From: Streptomyces olivaceoviridis
GTDB taxonomy: Bacteria > Actinomycetota > Actinomycetes > Streptomycetales > Streptomycetaceae
Direction of reading: 5' to 3'
Length of the DNA: 64,000 bases
Assembly: GCF_014650115.1 (NCBI RefSeq)
Contig: NZ_BMUI01000020.1
Coordinates: forward strand, 1-64,000
Shown here: positions 33,248 to 41,215 of the stretch, in pieces
How the letters are laid out: each line of letters opens with the position of its first letter
Position numbering within the stretch: the first letter of the stretch is position 1
Notes under the pieces: model-generated
Database searches by the model: none
Told to the model about the DNA's origin: nothing
What the model saw: only the letters and a program-made list of their open reading frames with translations
Position numbers and translations under genes: made by a program

Positions 33248-34075
33248 GTGACCCACGCCCGACAGCACTCCCTCCAGGTCGTCGCCCACCGCGGCGCCTC
33301 CGAGGACGCACCCGAGCACACCCTCGCCGCCTACCGGAAGGCCATCGAGGACGGCGCGGATGCCCTGGAGTGCGACGTACGGCTGACCGCGGACGGCCAT
33401 CTGGTCTGCGTCCACGACCGGCGGGTGAACCGTACCTCCAACGGCCGCGGCGCGGTCTCCGCGCTGGAACTGGCCGATCTGGCAGCCCTCGACTTCGGCT
33501 CCTGGAAGACGCGCGAGGCCTGGCGCGGGCGGGACGAGGAACCCGACTGGGAGCACCGGCCGGAGGACCGCGAGGAGACCTCCGTGCTCACCCTGGAGCG
33601 GCTGCTGGGGCTGGTCGCGGACGCCGGGCGGCGGGTGGAGCTGGCCATCGAGACCAAGCACCCCACGCGCTGGGCGGGGCAGGTCGAGGAGCGGCTGCTG
33701 ACCCTGCTGAAACGGTTCGGACTGGACGCGCCGGCCTCCGCCGCCGAGTCGCCGGTCCGGGTCATGAGCTTCTCGGCGCGTTCGCTGCACCGCGTGCGGG
33801 CCGTGGCGCCGACGCTGCCGACGGTGTACCTGATGCAGTTCGTCTCACCCCGGCTGCGCGACGGACGGCTGCCCGCGGGCGTGCGCATCGCGGGCCCCTC
33901 GATCCGCATCGTGCGCAGTCACCCCGCCTACGTGGAGCGGCTGAAGCAGGCCGGTCACCAGGTCCACGTGTGGACCGTGAACGAGCCCGAGGACGTCGAC
34001 CTCTGTGTCGGACTGGGCGTCGACGCCATCATCACCAACCGCCCGCGCGCGGTGCTGCGGCAACTGGGCCGCTGA
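33248..34075 (+). CDS. Glycerophosphodiester phosphodiesterase
   Basis: 275 aa from GTG 33248. GDPD core: VVAHRGASEDAPEHTLAAYR (HRG and E), ADALECDVRLTADGHLVCVH (ExD, catalytic His) and late VHVWTVNEPEDVDLCVGLGV, DAIITNRP. Hydrolyses glycerophosphodiesters to glycerol-3-phosphate and alcohol. No signal peptide, so cytoplasmic. Start chosen because the fold begins a few residues later and upstream frame is not coding-like. Confidence 0.9.
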   Translation: MTHARQHSLQVVAHRGASEDAPEHTLAAYRKAIEDGADALECDVRLTADGHLVCVHDRRVNRTSNGRGAVSALELADLAALDFGSWKTREAWRGRDEEPDWEHRPEDREETSVLTLERLLGLVADAGRRVELAIETKHPTRWAGQVEERLLTLLKRFGLDAPASAAESPVRVMSFSARSLHRVRAVAPTLPTVYLMQFVSPRLRDGRLPAGVRIAGPSIRIVRSHPAYVERLKQAGHQVHVWTVNEPEDVDLCVGLGVDAIITNRPRAVLRQLGR

Positions 34076-34158
34076 GCCGGCCGGTCCCGCCCCCTCGCCC
34101 GCGCGGGCCCGTCACGGGGTGTGCTCCGGCGCGTTCGCCGCGTGACCATCCGTATCGA

Positions 34159-34800
34159 ATGCGACACCGGAAGAGGATTGGCCGGTTTCCGGTACAAGCC
34201 AAGAGGGCATCCACCCCATGGCGTGGGGCGAAGGAGGTCTCGGGGGTGGCGTTGGTGGTGGCACAGGAGGTGCCCACGTCGTCGAGCATGGCCGTTCCCC
34301 ATGGCCCTGCGGGCGTGGGGAAGGCGCGGCACCGGATGCGGGCGCAGCTGCGCAGCGGTGGCGTATCCGAATCGATCATCGACGACGCCGTACTGATCCT
34401 TTCCGAACTGCTGAGCAACGCCTGCAAGCACGGGCGGCCCTTGGGGGACACGCCGGCCGGGGACGGGGACGTCCGCGCCGCCTGGCGGGTCGACGCGCGC
34501 GGGCGGCTCGTCGTGGAGGTCACGGACGGCGGCGGCCCGACCCGCCCGGCGCCGGCCACGCCCTCGGTGACCGCGCACGGCGGTCGCGGGCTGAACATCA
34601 TCACGGCCCTCGCCGACGACTGGGGCGTCCGGGACGACATCCGGGGCGAGGTGACGGTCTGGGCGCTGGTCCACGAGGACGTCCACGATCCCGATGCCGG
34701 GTGCCGCCGCGAGGGTTTCGCTACGCGCGTCACCCGCTCCGCGCCGCTGCCCGACCTGTCCGGGCTCGACTTCGCCGACGTGTTCGACGACCTGGACTGA
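34159..34800 (+). CDS. RsbW-like ATP-binding regulatory protein
   Basis: 213 aa if ATG 34159 is used; GTG 34246 with GAAGGAGG 8 nt upstream would give 184 aa. The longer form has the N-terminus MRHRKRIGRFPVQAKRASTP, which I recall as conserved but could not verify. HATPase motifs: ILSELLSNACKHG (N box), EVTDGGGP (G1), AHGGRGLNIITALAD (G2). A likely anti-sigma/regulatory kinase with an acidic C-terminal tail; partner unknown. Confidence 0.85.
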   Translation: MRHRKRIGRFPVQAKRASTPWRGAKEVSGVALVVAQEVPTSSSMAVPHGPAGVGKARHRMRAQLRSGGVSESIIDDAVLILSELLSNACKHGRPLGDTPAGDGDVRAAWRVDARGRLVVEVTDGGGPTRPAPATPSVTAHGGRGLNIITALADDWGVRDDIRGEVTVWALVHEDVHDPDAGCRREGFATRVTRSAPLPDLSGLDFADVFDDLD

Positions 34801-34948
34801 ACCAGGGCGGTGTGTCCCCGGTCCGCCACCCGCGGATTCGCCCACCGGCGTCGAGCGCGCGTGCGTTGTCCACAGGTTCCCGTCGGCCATGGTCCGAACG
34901 GCTAGGCTCCGGACGTACGAGAAGAGCCGTAACCGGGAGACACCCACC

Positions 34949-35911
34949 ATGGCCAAAAAGCGACCCCAGACGAAGGTCAAGCCGCAGCTGATCGACGGGG
35001 AGATCCCGGTTGTCGGCGCCCGCGAACCCTGTCCCTGCGGCAGCGGCCGGCGTTACAAGGCCTGCCACGGCCGGGCCGCCGCGCACGCCGCGACCGAGCT
35101 GGTGCAGCGCCCGTTCGAGGGGCTGCCGAGCGAGTGCGACTGGGTCGCGCTGCGCGAGCTGGTCCCGGCCGCGACGGCCGGGCTGAGCCTGCGCGACGGC
35201 CTGCCCGAGGGTGTCCCGTCGGTCACCCTGGCCACCGTGCTGCCGATGGCCTGGCCGGCGCTGCGCCGCGACGACGGCTCGGTGCTGATCGGCCTCCAGA
35301 ACGACACGGCGTCCGGTGACATCAGCCGCGACCTCGCCGACACGCTGCTGCGTGCGCTGGAGGCCGCGCCCGGCACCCCGGTGCAGGGCCGCCGGGCCCC
35401 CGCCGAGGGTCCGCGCCTCCAGGACCTGCTCGACCCGGAGGGCGCGTTCGAGCCGGTCGTGCACAGCGGCTTCGAGTTCTGGGTGCCGGACGCGGAGAAC
35501 ACCACGCCGGAGGTGGCGGCCTCCCTGGAGCGGGCCAACGCCGCCGCCATCCCGACCGTGAAGCTGTCCGGCGTGGACGCCGCGTACTGGTGCGAGACCC
35601 CGGACAAGAACCACCTGCGCTGGGTCATGCCCCACCCGGAGGAACAGCTTCTGGACGCCCTCGCGCGGTTGCACGCGGCGGGCCGGTCCAGCCTCGGCGA
35701 GGGCACCCGGCTCGTGGGCTCCTTCCGTGCTCACGGCCTCACCGTGCCGGTCTGGGACCTGCCGACCGGGGTCACCGCGGAGGACGTGGAGAAGCCGGCC
35801 GCCGAGTTCGCCGAGCGCCTCGCCGCCGCCCTCGCCGTCCAGGAGCCGCTGACTCCGGACGAGCGCCGGGCGCGCGGCGGCCTGACCAACCGGCAGGTCA
35901 CGCTCAGCTGA
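34949..35911 (+). CDS. DUF5926 family protein with SEC-C zinc motif
   Basis: 320 aa, ATG with CGGGAGA upstream. N-terminal SEC-C motif EPCPCGSGRRYKACHG (27-42) binds zinc; the remainder is the actinobacterial DUF5926 domain (WVALRELVPAATAGLSLRDG, HSGFEFWVPDAENTTPE, HLRWVMPHPEEQLLDALAR). Function unknown; cytoplasmic. Ends before a strong hairpin at 35926. Confidence 0.88.
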   Translation: MAKKRPQTKVKPQLIDGEIPVVGAREPCPCGSGRRYKACHGRAAAHAATELVQRPFEGLPSECDWVALRELVPAATAGLSLRDGLPEGVPSVTLATVLPMAWPALRRDDGSVLIGLQNDTASGDISRDLADTLLRALEAAPGTPVQGRRAPAEGPRLQDLLDPEGAFEPVVHSGFEFWVPDAENTTPEVAASLERANAAAIPTVKLSGVDAAYWCETPDKNHLRWVMPHPEEQLLDALARLHAAGRSSLGEGTRLVGSFRAHGLTVPVWDLPTGVTAEDVEKPAAEFAERLAAALAVQEPLTPDERRARGGLTNRQVTLS

Positions 35912-35925
35912 CGCCCCGCGCACGC

Positions 35926-35959
35926 GTGTCACGGCTGACCGGTCGGTCAGCCGTGACAC
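35926..35959. terminator. Terminator
   Basis: GTGTCACGGCTGACC (35926-35940), loop GGTC, GGTCAGCCGTGACAC (35945-35959): perfect 15-bp stem 15 bp after the DUF5926 stop. Confidence 0.88.
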
Positions 35960-36071
35960 CGGACCGCGCGGCAGGTGACTCCTGTCACAACTCCCGGTTT
36001 TGACAGGGAAATCGGTGTCCGAATCGCCAACCCGGAATTTGCGAACCGCCGATCTCTTGTTACCGTTCCAG

Positions 36072-36117
36072 TAGCCCGGTTGCTGGTGCATCCCCCGTCG
36101 CCAGCAACCGGGTCTTT
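36072..36117 (+). ncRNA. Candidate small RNA or isolated hairpin with C-rich loop
   Basis: CCCGGTTGCTGG (36075-36086) pairs with CCAGCAACCGGG (36101-36112), followed by TCTTT, with the loop TGCATCCCCCGTCG. Upstream is a possible promoter: TTGCGA, 16 bp, TACCGT (36039-36066). It lies after the DUF5926 terminator and faces a minus-strand gene, so it is not a leader of a coding region. Confidence 0.5.
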
Positions 36118-36173
36118 CCATGCCCGCGTACGCCGGGGCAGCGCGCAGCCGCCCGCCAACTCCCCTCGGCAGT

Positions 36174-36746
36174 TCAGGAGTTGCTGCCGGAGCGGAGCAG
36201 CAGTGCCCCCTCGGGACCGCGCTCGGCGAACTCGCTGACGGCCGTGTAGGCGTCCGGCACGCCCCGGCTGCGCTCGCGCGGCGTCTCACAGGTGGCGGGC
36301 TCGTCGTCGGCCCCGGTGGCACAGCGCATCTGCACGGTCCGGTCGCCCGGACCCATCAGGCTCAGCACGGAGTCCAGCGACCGGCCGGTGGCATTGCGGT
36401 AGTAGGTGCGCGCCCAGGTGTCCTCGCCCCGCGTCAGCACACAGGTCTGCGCCTCGATGCCGTCGGGCGAGGTGAGTTCGGGGCCGCAGCGGGCGGCGGT
36501 GGTGAGCCCGAGACCGAGCAGGTGGGGGGAGCGGCTGCCGGTGTCCGGGCGGGCCGGGGCGTCACCGCGGGAGGCGGCCGGTACGACGGCCCGGCCGGTG
36601 TCGCCCGCCTGCCGCGCGGAGGCCACGGCCAGCGGCAGCGCCACCATGGCCACCACGAAGCCCGCGAGCGCGAGCAGCCGGAACCGCCGGGGGTCGGGCC
36701 TTCGGTGGGTGCGCCGGCCGCGGTGGCCGCCGGGTTGACGCTGCAT
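36174..36746 (-). CDS. Hypothetical membrane-anchored or secreted protein
   Basis: 190 aa. Basic N-terminus (RGRRTHRRPDPRRFR), one hydrophobic helix LLALAGFVVAMVALPLAVAS (about 23-42), then an extracytoplasmic domain with four cysteines (ARCGP, AQTCV, MRCAT, ATCET) likely forming two disulfides. No known domain. Precedes nothing on its strand closely; 55 bp downstream of a Prim-Pol-like gene, so possibly the same transcript. Confidence 0.75.
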   Translation of the reverse strand: MQRQPGGHRGRRTHRRPDPRRFRLLALAGFVVAMVALPLAVASARQAGDTGRAVVPAASRGDAPARPDTGSRSPHLLGLGLTTAARCGPELTSPDGIEAQTCVLTRGEDTWARTYYRNATGRSLDSVLSLMGPGDRTVQMRCATGADDEPATCETPRERSRGVPDAYTAVSEFAERGPEGALLLRSGSNS

Positions 36747-36801
36747 ATGCGGACGATAACGAGCGAGCGGGGCTCCCCCGCCCCGCCCGCGCCCGACACC
36801 C

Positions 36802-37467
36802 CTACAACTCGGGCGCGCTCACACCCGTACGAGTGAGGGCGTCGACCACGGCGTCCACGACGGCCTCCACATCCGGCACCCAGGGCGCGGCCGAGCCGGG
36901 CAGCGGCGCGCGCTCCCAGCGGACGGCTCCCTGGCCGGTCTCGGACGGGGGCAACGCGACATAGCCGCCCTCGCCGTGGAAGCGCAGGGAGCCGGGGACG
37001 AAGTCCTTGGCGTAGAGCAGTTCGCCGAGCTGCTCCAGGGAGTACGGCTTGACGAGCAGCGCCCAGCGGGTGGGCGAGGCGATCACCGGTCCGAGCCGCA
37101 TGCCGCGCCGGTCGAGCAGGGCCAGGGCGCGGGAGGCCGCGAGCGCCGGCAGGCTGACCGCGCAGGGCGCCTTGCCCCCGGTGGCCAGGATGATCGGGGC
37201 CGCCGGCCGGTTGGTCCACCACCAGCGCACCATGCGCGCGTCGGTGGTGGCGGCGAGCAGGCCGGGGTCGAAGGGGTGCGCACCGGGCACCGTGCACTCC
37301 GGGTCGGGGCAGGCGCAGCGGGCCCGCCCCTGCGGGTCCGGCGCCACACCGGGGAGCACCGGCCACTGCCACTGCGCCGCGAAGGTCAGGGCCGCGCCGA
37401 TCAGTTCAGGCCTCCCGTCGTTCCGCCTGGACAGAAGCCTGCGTCGCCTTCCGAGGATCTCGCGCAT
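36802..37467 (-). CDS. Second Prim-Pol N-terminal-like protein
   Basis: 221 aa. Recognisable bifunctional primase/polymerase N-terminal features (LTFAAQWQWPVLPGVAPDPQ, CACPDPECTVPGAHPFDPG, IILATGGKAPCAVSLPALA, VIASPTRWALLVKPY), with CACPDPEC as a probable zinc site. The catalytic Asp pair seen in the gene at 30375 is not obvious, so it may be inactive. Function unknown. Confidence 0.75.
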   Translation of the reverse strand: MREILGRRRRLLSRRNDGRPELIGAALTFAAQWQWPVLPGVAPDPQGRARCACPDPECTVPGAHPFDPGLLAATTDARMVRWWWTNRPAAPIILATGGKAPCAVSLPALAASRALALLDRRGMRLGPVIASPTRWALLVKPYSLEQLGELLYAKDFVPGSLRFHGEGGYVALPPSETGQGAVRWERAPLPGSAAPWVPDVEAVVDAVVDALTRTGVSAPEL

Positions 37468-37935
37468 GAGCGCTCGTTCCTTTCCGTTGCACCGCTGGCA
37501 ACACCGTGGGCCACATCACACCATGTGTCGATCACTTCACTGTGCGTACCTGTTGGCGCATCACACCCCCGCGCACGGCAGGGGGAACCCCAGGGGGTCG
37601 AGCATCGGCCGCGTCCGCGTCCATAGTGCGTCCATCAAAAGCACGGCTGCGGCGCGGGGGTGGCGAAGTCTGGCGTTTCGCCGTCGCGCGTGTTTCTCTC
37701 CGCCTCCGCCACGGGAGGATGGGGCTCGGCCGTCGGTGGCTATGACGCCCGGGTCCGTCGCCAGGTTCCGGGTAGCCCCCAACCACCCCTGGCCTTCTCC
37801 GAGTACGTACCCATCACGACCGCTGTGACGCTCTGTGGAGCAAGGCCAGTCGACCGCAATGAACCGATACCTAAGGCAGTTTTGAGCCAACTTGGCAGTA
37901 AGGCAAGGGGTTCGAGGAAAACCCTCACCAACCTC
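37468..37935. other. Intergenic, low-GC region before the phosphatase
   Basis: About 470 bp without an identified gene, less GC-rich than its surroundings toward 37800-37935. It should include the promoter of the minus-strand Prim-Pol gene and of the phosphatase. An in-frame upstream extension of the frame at 37936 is possible from TTG 37882. Confidence 0.45.
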
Positions 37936-38067
37936 ATGGACACCAGGAATCCCCGCAGGACAATGCTGGACATCCCCTCACGACTGCGTGTACATGTGGA
38001 GACACTGCTAGCGGCGCAGAATGACATGGGGGTTTGCGATGCTTTTCAGCAATACGCACCGGTCTGA
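37936..38067 (+). pseudogene. 5' part of the phosphatase frame, cut off by an in-frame TGA
   Basis: Codes for MDTRNPRRTMLDIPSRLRVH and on to NDMGVCDAFQQYAPV, a protein-like amphipathic sequence, then TGA at 38065-38067. Only four codons later, in the same frame, the phosphatase begins at ATG 38080. I read this as the original N-terminus of the phosphatase detached by a stop, or a short leader peptide. GC at third positions is lower than in neighbouring genes. Start may be 37882, 37936 or 37963. Confidence 0.5.
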
Positions 38068-38079
38068 GGGCCGGACGCC

Positions 38080-39453
38080 ATGAACGCCCCGCACCCTCCG
38101 AAAGTGGCTGGAATCGATCCTACGGTTCCCCCGCCCGCCCACACTGCCGCACCCGCCTCCCCCGCCCCTGCGGTCCCCGCGCCGCACAGCCCCGCCCCGG
38201 GCGCCCTGCTCCAGGACCGGCTGGCCGGCTGGGTCTCCGATCTCACGACCCTCCACGAACTCACCGAGCGCCTCTCCCGCACCGGCGCCCTCGACCCCGC
38301 CCTGCACGAACTGATGCGCGCCGGCGCCGCCCTGGTCGGCGCCCGCCGCGGCCTGGTCGTCCTGGAGCCCGCCGACGGCGACGGCCCGCGCACCACCCTC
38401 GGCCTCGGCCTCGGCCGCGCCGACCTCGGCCACATCGAGACCGTGCCGCGCGGCGCCCTGCCGTACGACCCCGGCGGCACCGCCGAGATCGTCCACCGGG
38501 ACCTGTTCGCGGAGGAGGGCCTGGACCCCCGCCATCGCGAGGTGGCCGCCCGCCTCGGCTACGCCGCCAGCTACGCCCTCCCGCTCGCCACCGAGTCCGC
38601 CGGCCGCCTCGGCGCCGTCGTCTGGCTCTACGACGAACCGGCCGAGCCGCACGAGCGCCGGCGCCACCTCGTGGGCCTGTACGTCCGGCACGCCACCGAG
38701 CACCTCGCCCGGCTGCTGGAGGTGGAGCGCACGCGCGCGTGCGTGGCGACCCTCACCGACGAACTGCTGCCCGCCCGGCTGCCCCGGGTGCCCGGCGTCC
38801 AGCTCGCCGCCCGCCGCCGCGCGGGTCCGCGCGGCGGAGGTGACTGGTACGACGCCCTGCCGCTGCCCGAGGCCGCCCTCGGCCTCTCGGTCGGCTCGGT
38901 CACCGGCTCCGGGCCGGGCGCGGTGGCCGCCATGGGGCGGCTGCGCGCCTCCCTGCGCGCGTACGCCGTGATGGAGGGCGAGGACCCGGTCGCCGTCCTG
39001 TCCGACCTGGAGCTGCTGCTGCGGCTGACCGAGCCGGCCCGCTCGGCCACCGCCCTGTTCGCCTACTGCGAGCCCGCCGTGCGCAAGGTCACCCTGGCCG
39101 GTGCCGGGCACAGCCCGCCGCTGCTGATCGGCGAGCGGCGCACCGAGTTCGCCGAGACCTCCGTCTCCGCGCCGCTCGGCATGCTCGCCTGCTGGGAGGC
39201 GCCCAGCGTGGAGATCCAGGCGGAGCCCGGGGAGACGGTCCTGCTCTACACCGACGGGCTGCTGCACCGTACCGGCGACCCGATGGACCGGGCCTTCGCC
39301 CGGCTGCACGCTGCCGCCGCGAGCGTCCCGCGCACGGCGCGGCAGGATCCGGGAGCCGTCGCCGACCACGTCCTGCGCGCGGTCCTGCCGGACGGCCTGG
39401 ACGCGGCCGACAGCGAGGAGGACGTCGTCCTGCTGGCGGCCCGCTTCGACTGA
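38080..39453 (+). CDS. GAF / SpoIIE-type PP2C phosphatase
   Basis: 457 aa, GAGGG 9 nt before the ATG. Pro-rich start (1-45), GAF domain about 50-220 (LTTLHELTERLSRTGALDPA, AALVGARRGLVVLEPADG), then a SpoIIE phosphatase domain 240-455 (GGGDWYDALPLPEAALGLSV with metal Asp, FAYCEPAVRKVTLAGAGHSP, GETVLLYTDGLLHRTGDPMD, EDVVLLAARFD). It should dephosphorylate an anti-sigma antagonist. The usual SpoIIE GDxxG reads SVGSVTG, so one metal Asp is replaced and activity may be lowered. Confidence 0.88.
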   Translation: MNAPHPPKVAGIDPTVPPPAHTAAPASPAPAVPAPHSPAPGALLQDRLAGWVSDLTTLHELTERLSRTGALDPALHELMRAGAALVGARRGLVVLEPADGDGPRTTLGLGLGRADLGHIETVPRGALPYDPGGTAEIVHRDLFAEEGLDPRHREVAARLGYAASYALPLATESAGRLGAVVWLYDEPAEPHERRRHLVGLYVRHATEHLARLLEVERTRACVATLTDELLPARLPRVPGVQLAARRRAGPRGGGDWYDALPLPEAALGLSVGSVTGSGPGAVAAMGRLRASLRAYAVMEGEDPVAVLSDLELLLRLTEPARSATALFAYCEPAVRKVTLAGAGHSPPLLIGERRTEFAETSVSAPLGMLACWEAPSVEIQAEPGETVLLYTDGLLHRTGDPMDRAFARLHAAAASVPRTARQDPGAVADHVLRAVLPDGLDAADSEEDVVLLAARFD

Positions 39454-39609
39454 GCACGCGCTCCGGGCGGTCGGCATGACCGGGCATAACAGGTCATCCG
39501 CCGCCGCCCGCTCCTGGTGCGACCGTACGATGATGGAGGTCCCCGCTCGGCCACAAGCAGGAGCGTCGCGGGCCCCGGGGGAGATCACTGGCGTACCGAG
39601 GAGGATCAC

Positions 39610-41094
39610 GTGTCCGACGAGCTCAACCCGGCTGTCCCCGACTCCGCTACCGCGGAGGGCCCGGAGACCGAGGCCGAGGAGACCGTCAAGCAGCGGAAGA
39701 ACGGCCTGTACCCGGGCGTGTCCGACGAGCTTGCCGAGAACATGAAGTCCGGCTGGGCCGACACGGAGCTGCGTGACCTGGAGCCGATCCCGCAGGCCGC
39801 CGAGACCGCGCGCCGCCGTGCCGCGCTCTCCGCCCGCTTCCCGGGCGAGCGCCTGGTGGTCCCGGCGGGCAACCTGAAGACCCGCTCGAACGACACCGAG
39901 TACCCCTTCCGCGCCTCCGTCGAGTACGCGTACCTCACCGGCAACCAGACCGAGGACGGCGCCCTGGTGCTGGAGCCCAAGGGCGACGGCCACGAGGCCA
40001 CCATCTACCTGCTGCCGCGCTCCGACCGCGAGAACGGCGAGTTCTGGCTCTCCGGCCAGGGCGAGCTGTGGGTCGGCCGCCGGCACTCCCTCGCCGAGTC
40101 CGAGGCGCTGTACGGCCTGCCGGCCGCCGACGTGCGCGAGCTGGCCGACAAGCTCCGCGAGGCCACCGGCCCGGTCCGCGTGGTGCGCGGCTACGACGCC
40201 GGCATCGAGGCGGCCCTGACCGACAAGGTCACCGCCGAGCGCGACGAGGAGCTGCGCGTCTTCCTCTCCGAGGCCCGTCTCGTCAAGGACGAGTTCGAGA
40301 TCGGCGAGCTCCAGAAGGCCGTCGACTCGACGGTCCGCGGCTTCGAGGACGTCGTCAAGGTTCTCGACAAGGCCGAGGCGACGAGCGAGCGCTACATCGA
40401 GGGCACGTTCTTCCTCCGCGCGCGCGTGGAGGGCAACGACGTCGGCTACGGCTCCATCTGCGCGGCCGGCCCGCACGCCTGCACCCTGCACTGGGTCCGC
40501 AACGACGGCCCGGTCCGCTCCGGCGACCTGCTGCTGCTGGACGCGGGCGTGGAGACCCACACCCTCTACACCGCCGACGTCACGCGCACGCTGCCCGTGG
40601 GCGGCACGTACAGCGAGATCCAGAAGAAGATCTACGACGCCGTGTACGACGCCCAGGAGGCCGGTATCGCGGCCGTGAAGCCGGGCGCCAAGTACCGCGA
40701 CTTCCACGACGCCGCGCAGCGCGTGCTCGCCGAGAGGCTCGTCGAGTGGGGCCTGGTCGAGGGTCCGGTCGAGCGGGTCCTGGAGCTGGGCCTCCAGCGC
40801 CGCTGGACCCTGCACGGCACCGGGCACATGCTCGGCATGGACGTCCACGACTGCGCCGCCGCGCGGACCGAGACGTACGTGGACGGCACGCTGGAGCCGG
40901 GCATGGTGCTCACCGTCGAGCCGGGGCTGTACTTCCAGGCCGACGATCTGACCGTGCCGGAGGAGTACCGGGGCATCGGCGTCCGGATCGAGGACGACAT
41001 CCTCGTCACGGAGGACGGCAACCGGAACCTCTCCGACGGTCTGCCGCGTCGCTCCGACGAGGTCGAATCGTGGATGGCCTCCCTGAAGGGCTGA
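39610..41094 (+). CDS. pepP: Xaa-Pro aminopeptidase (aminopeptidase P)
   Basis: 494 aa, GTG with GAGGAGG upstream. N-terminal AMP_N domain (AALSARFPGERLVVPAGN, DTEYPFRASVEYAYLTG), then a pita-bread M24 domain with the metal ligands Asp (LLLLDAGVETHTLY), Asp (TADVTRTLPV), His (LHGTGHMLGMDVHD), Glu (LTVEPGLYF) and Glu (GVRIEDDILV). Releases N-terminal residues preceding proline in cytoplasmic peptides. All ligands are present, unlike the M24 remnant at 57581. Confidence 0.94.
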   Translation: MSDELNPAVPDSATAEGPETEAEETVKQRKNGLYPGVSDELAENMKSGWADTELRDLEPIPQAAETARRRAALSARFPGERLVVPAGNLKTRSNDTEYPFRASVEYAYLTGNQTEDGALVLEPKGDGHEATIYLLPRSDRENGEFWLSGQGELWVGRRHSLAESEALYGLPAADVRELADKLREATGPVRVVRGYDAGIEAALTDKVTAERDEELRVFLSEARLVKDEFEIGELQKAVDSTVRGFEDVVKVLDKAEATSERYIEGTFFLRARVEGNDVGYGSICAAGPHACTLHWVRNDGPVRSGDLLLLDAGVETHTLYTADVTRTLPVGGTYSEIQKKIYDAVYDAQEAGIAAVKPGAKYRDFHDAAQRVLAERLVEWGLVEGPVERVLELGLQRRWTLHGTGHMLGMDVHDCAAARTETYVDGTLEPGMVLTVEPGLYFQADDLTVPEEYRGIGVRIEDDILVTEDGNRNLSDGLPRRSDEVESWMASLKG

Positions 41095-41176
41095 TCTGCG
41101 TTTGAATGGCCGGGTACCGGGGAGGTGCCCGGCCATTTCGTCTGCGGGGGCAGCCGTGGCCGACCGCGCAGTTTCC

Positions 41177-41194
41177 CGCGCCCCTCGGGGCGCG
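41177..41194. repeat. Short palindromic intergenic repeat
   Basis: CGCGCCCCTCGGGGCGCG, palindrome preceded by GCGCAGTTTCCCG. This GCAGTT(C/T)CCCGCGCCCC-type block is a frequent intergenic repeat in Streptomyces and may act as a terminator for pepP. Confidence 0.6.
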
Positions 41195-41215
41195 TGCAGT
41201 GACGGGGGTGGAAAC

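Noticed and set aside
37660..37935. Upstream extension of the phosphatase leader frame
   Set aside because: Composition before about 37880 is not protein-like; only the last part is listed.
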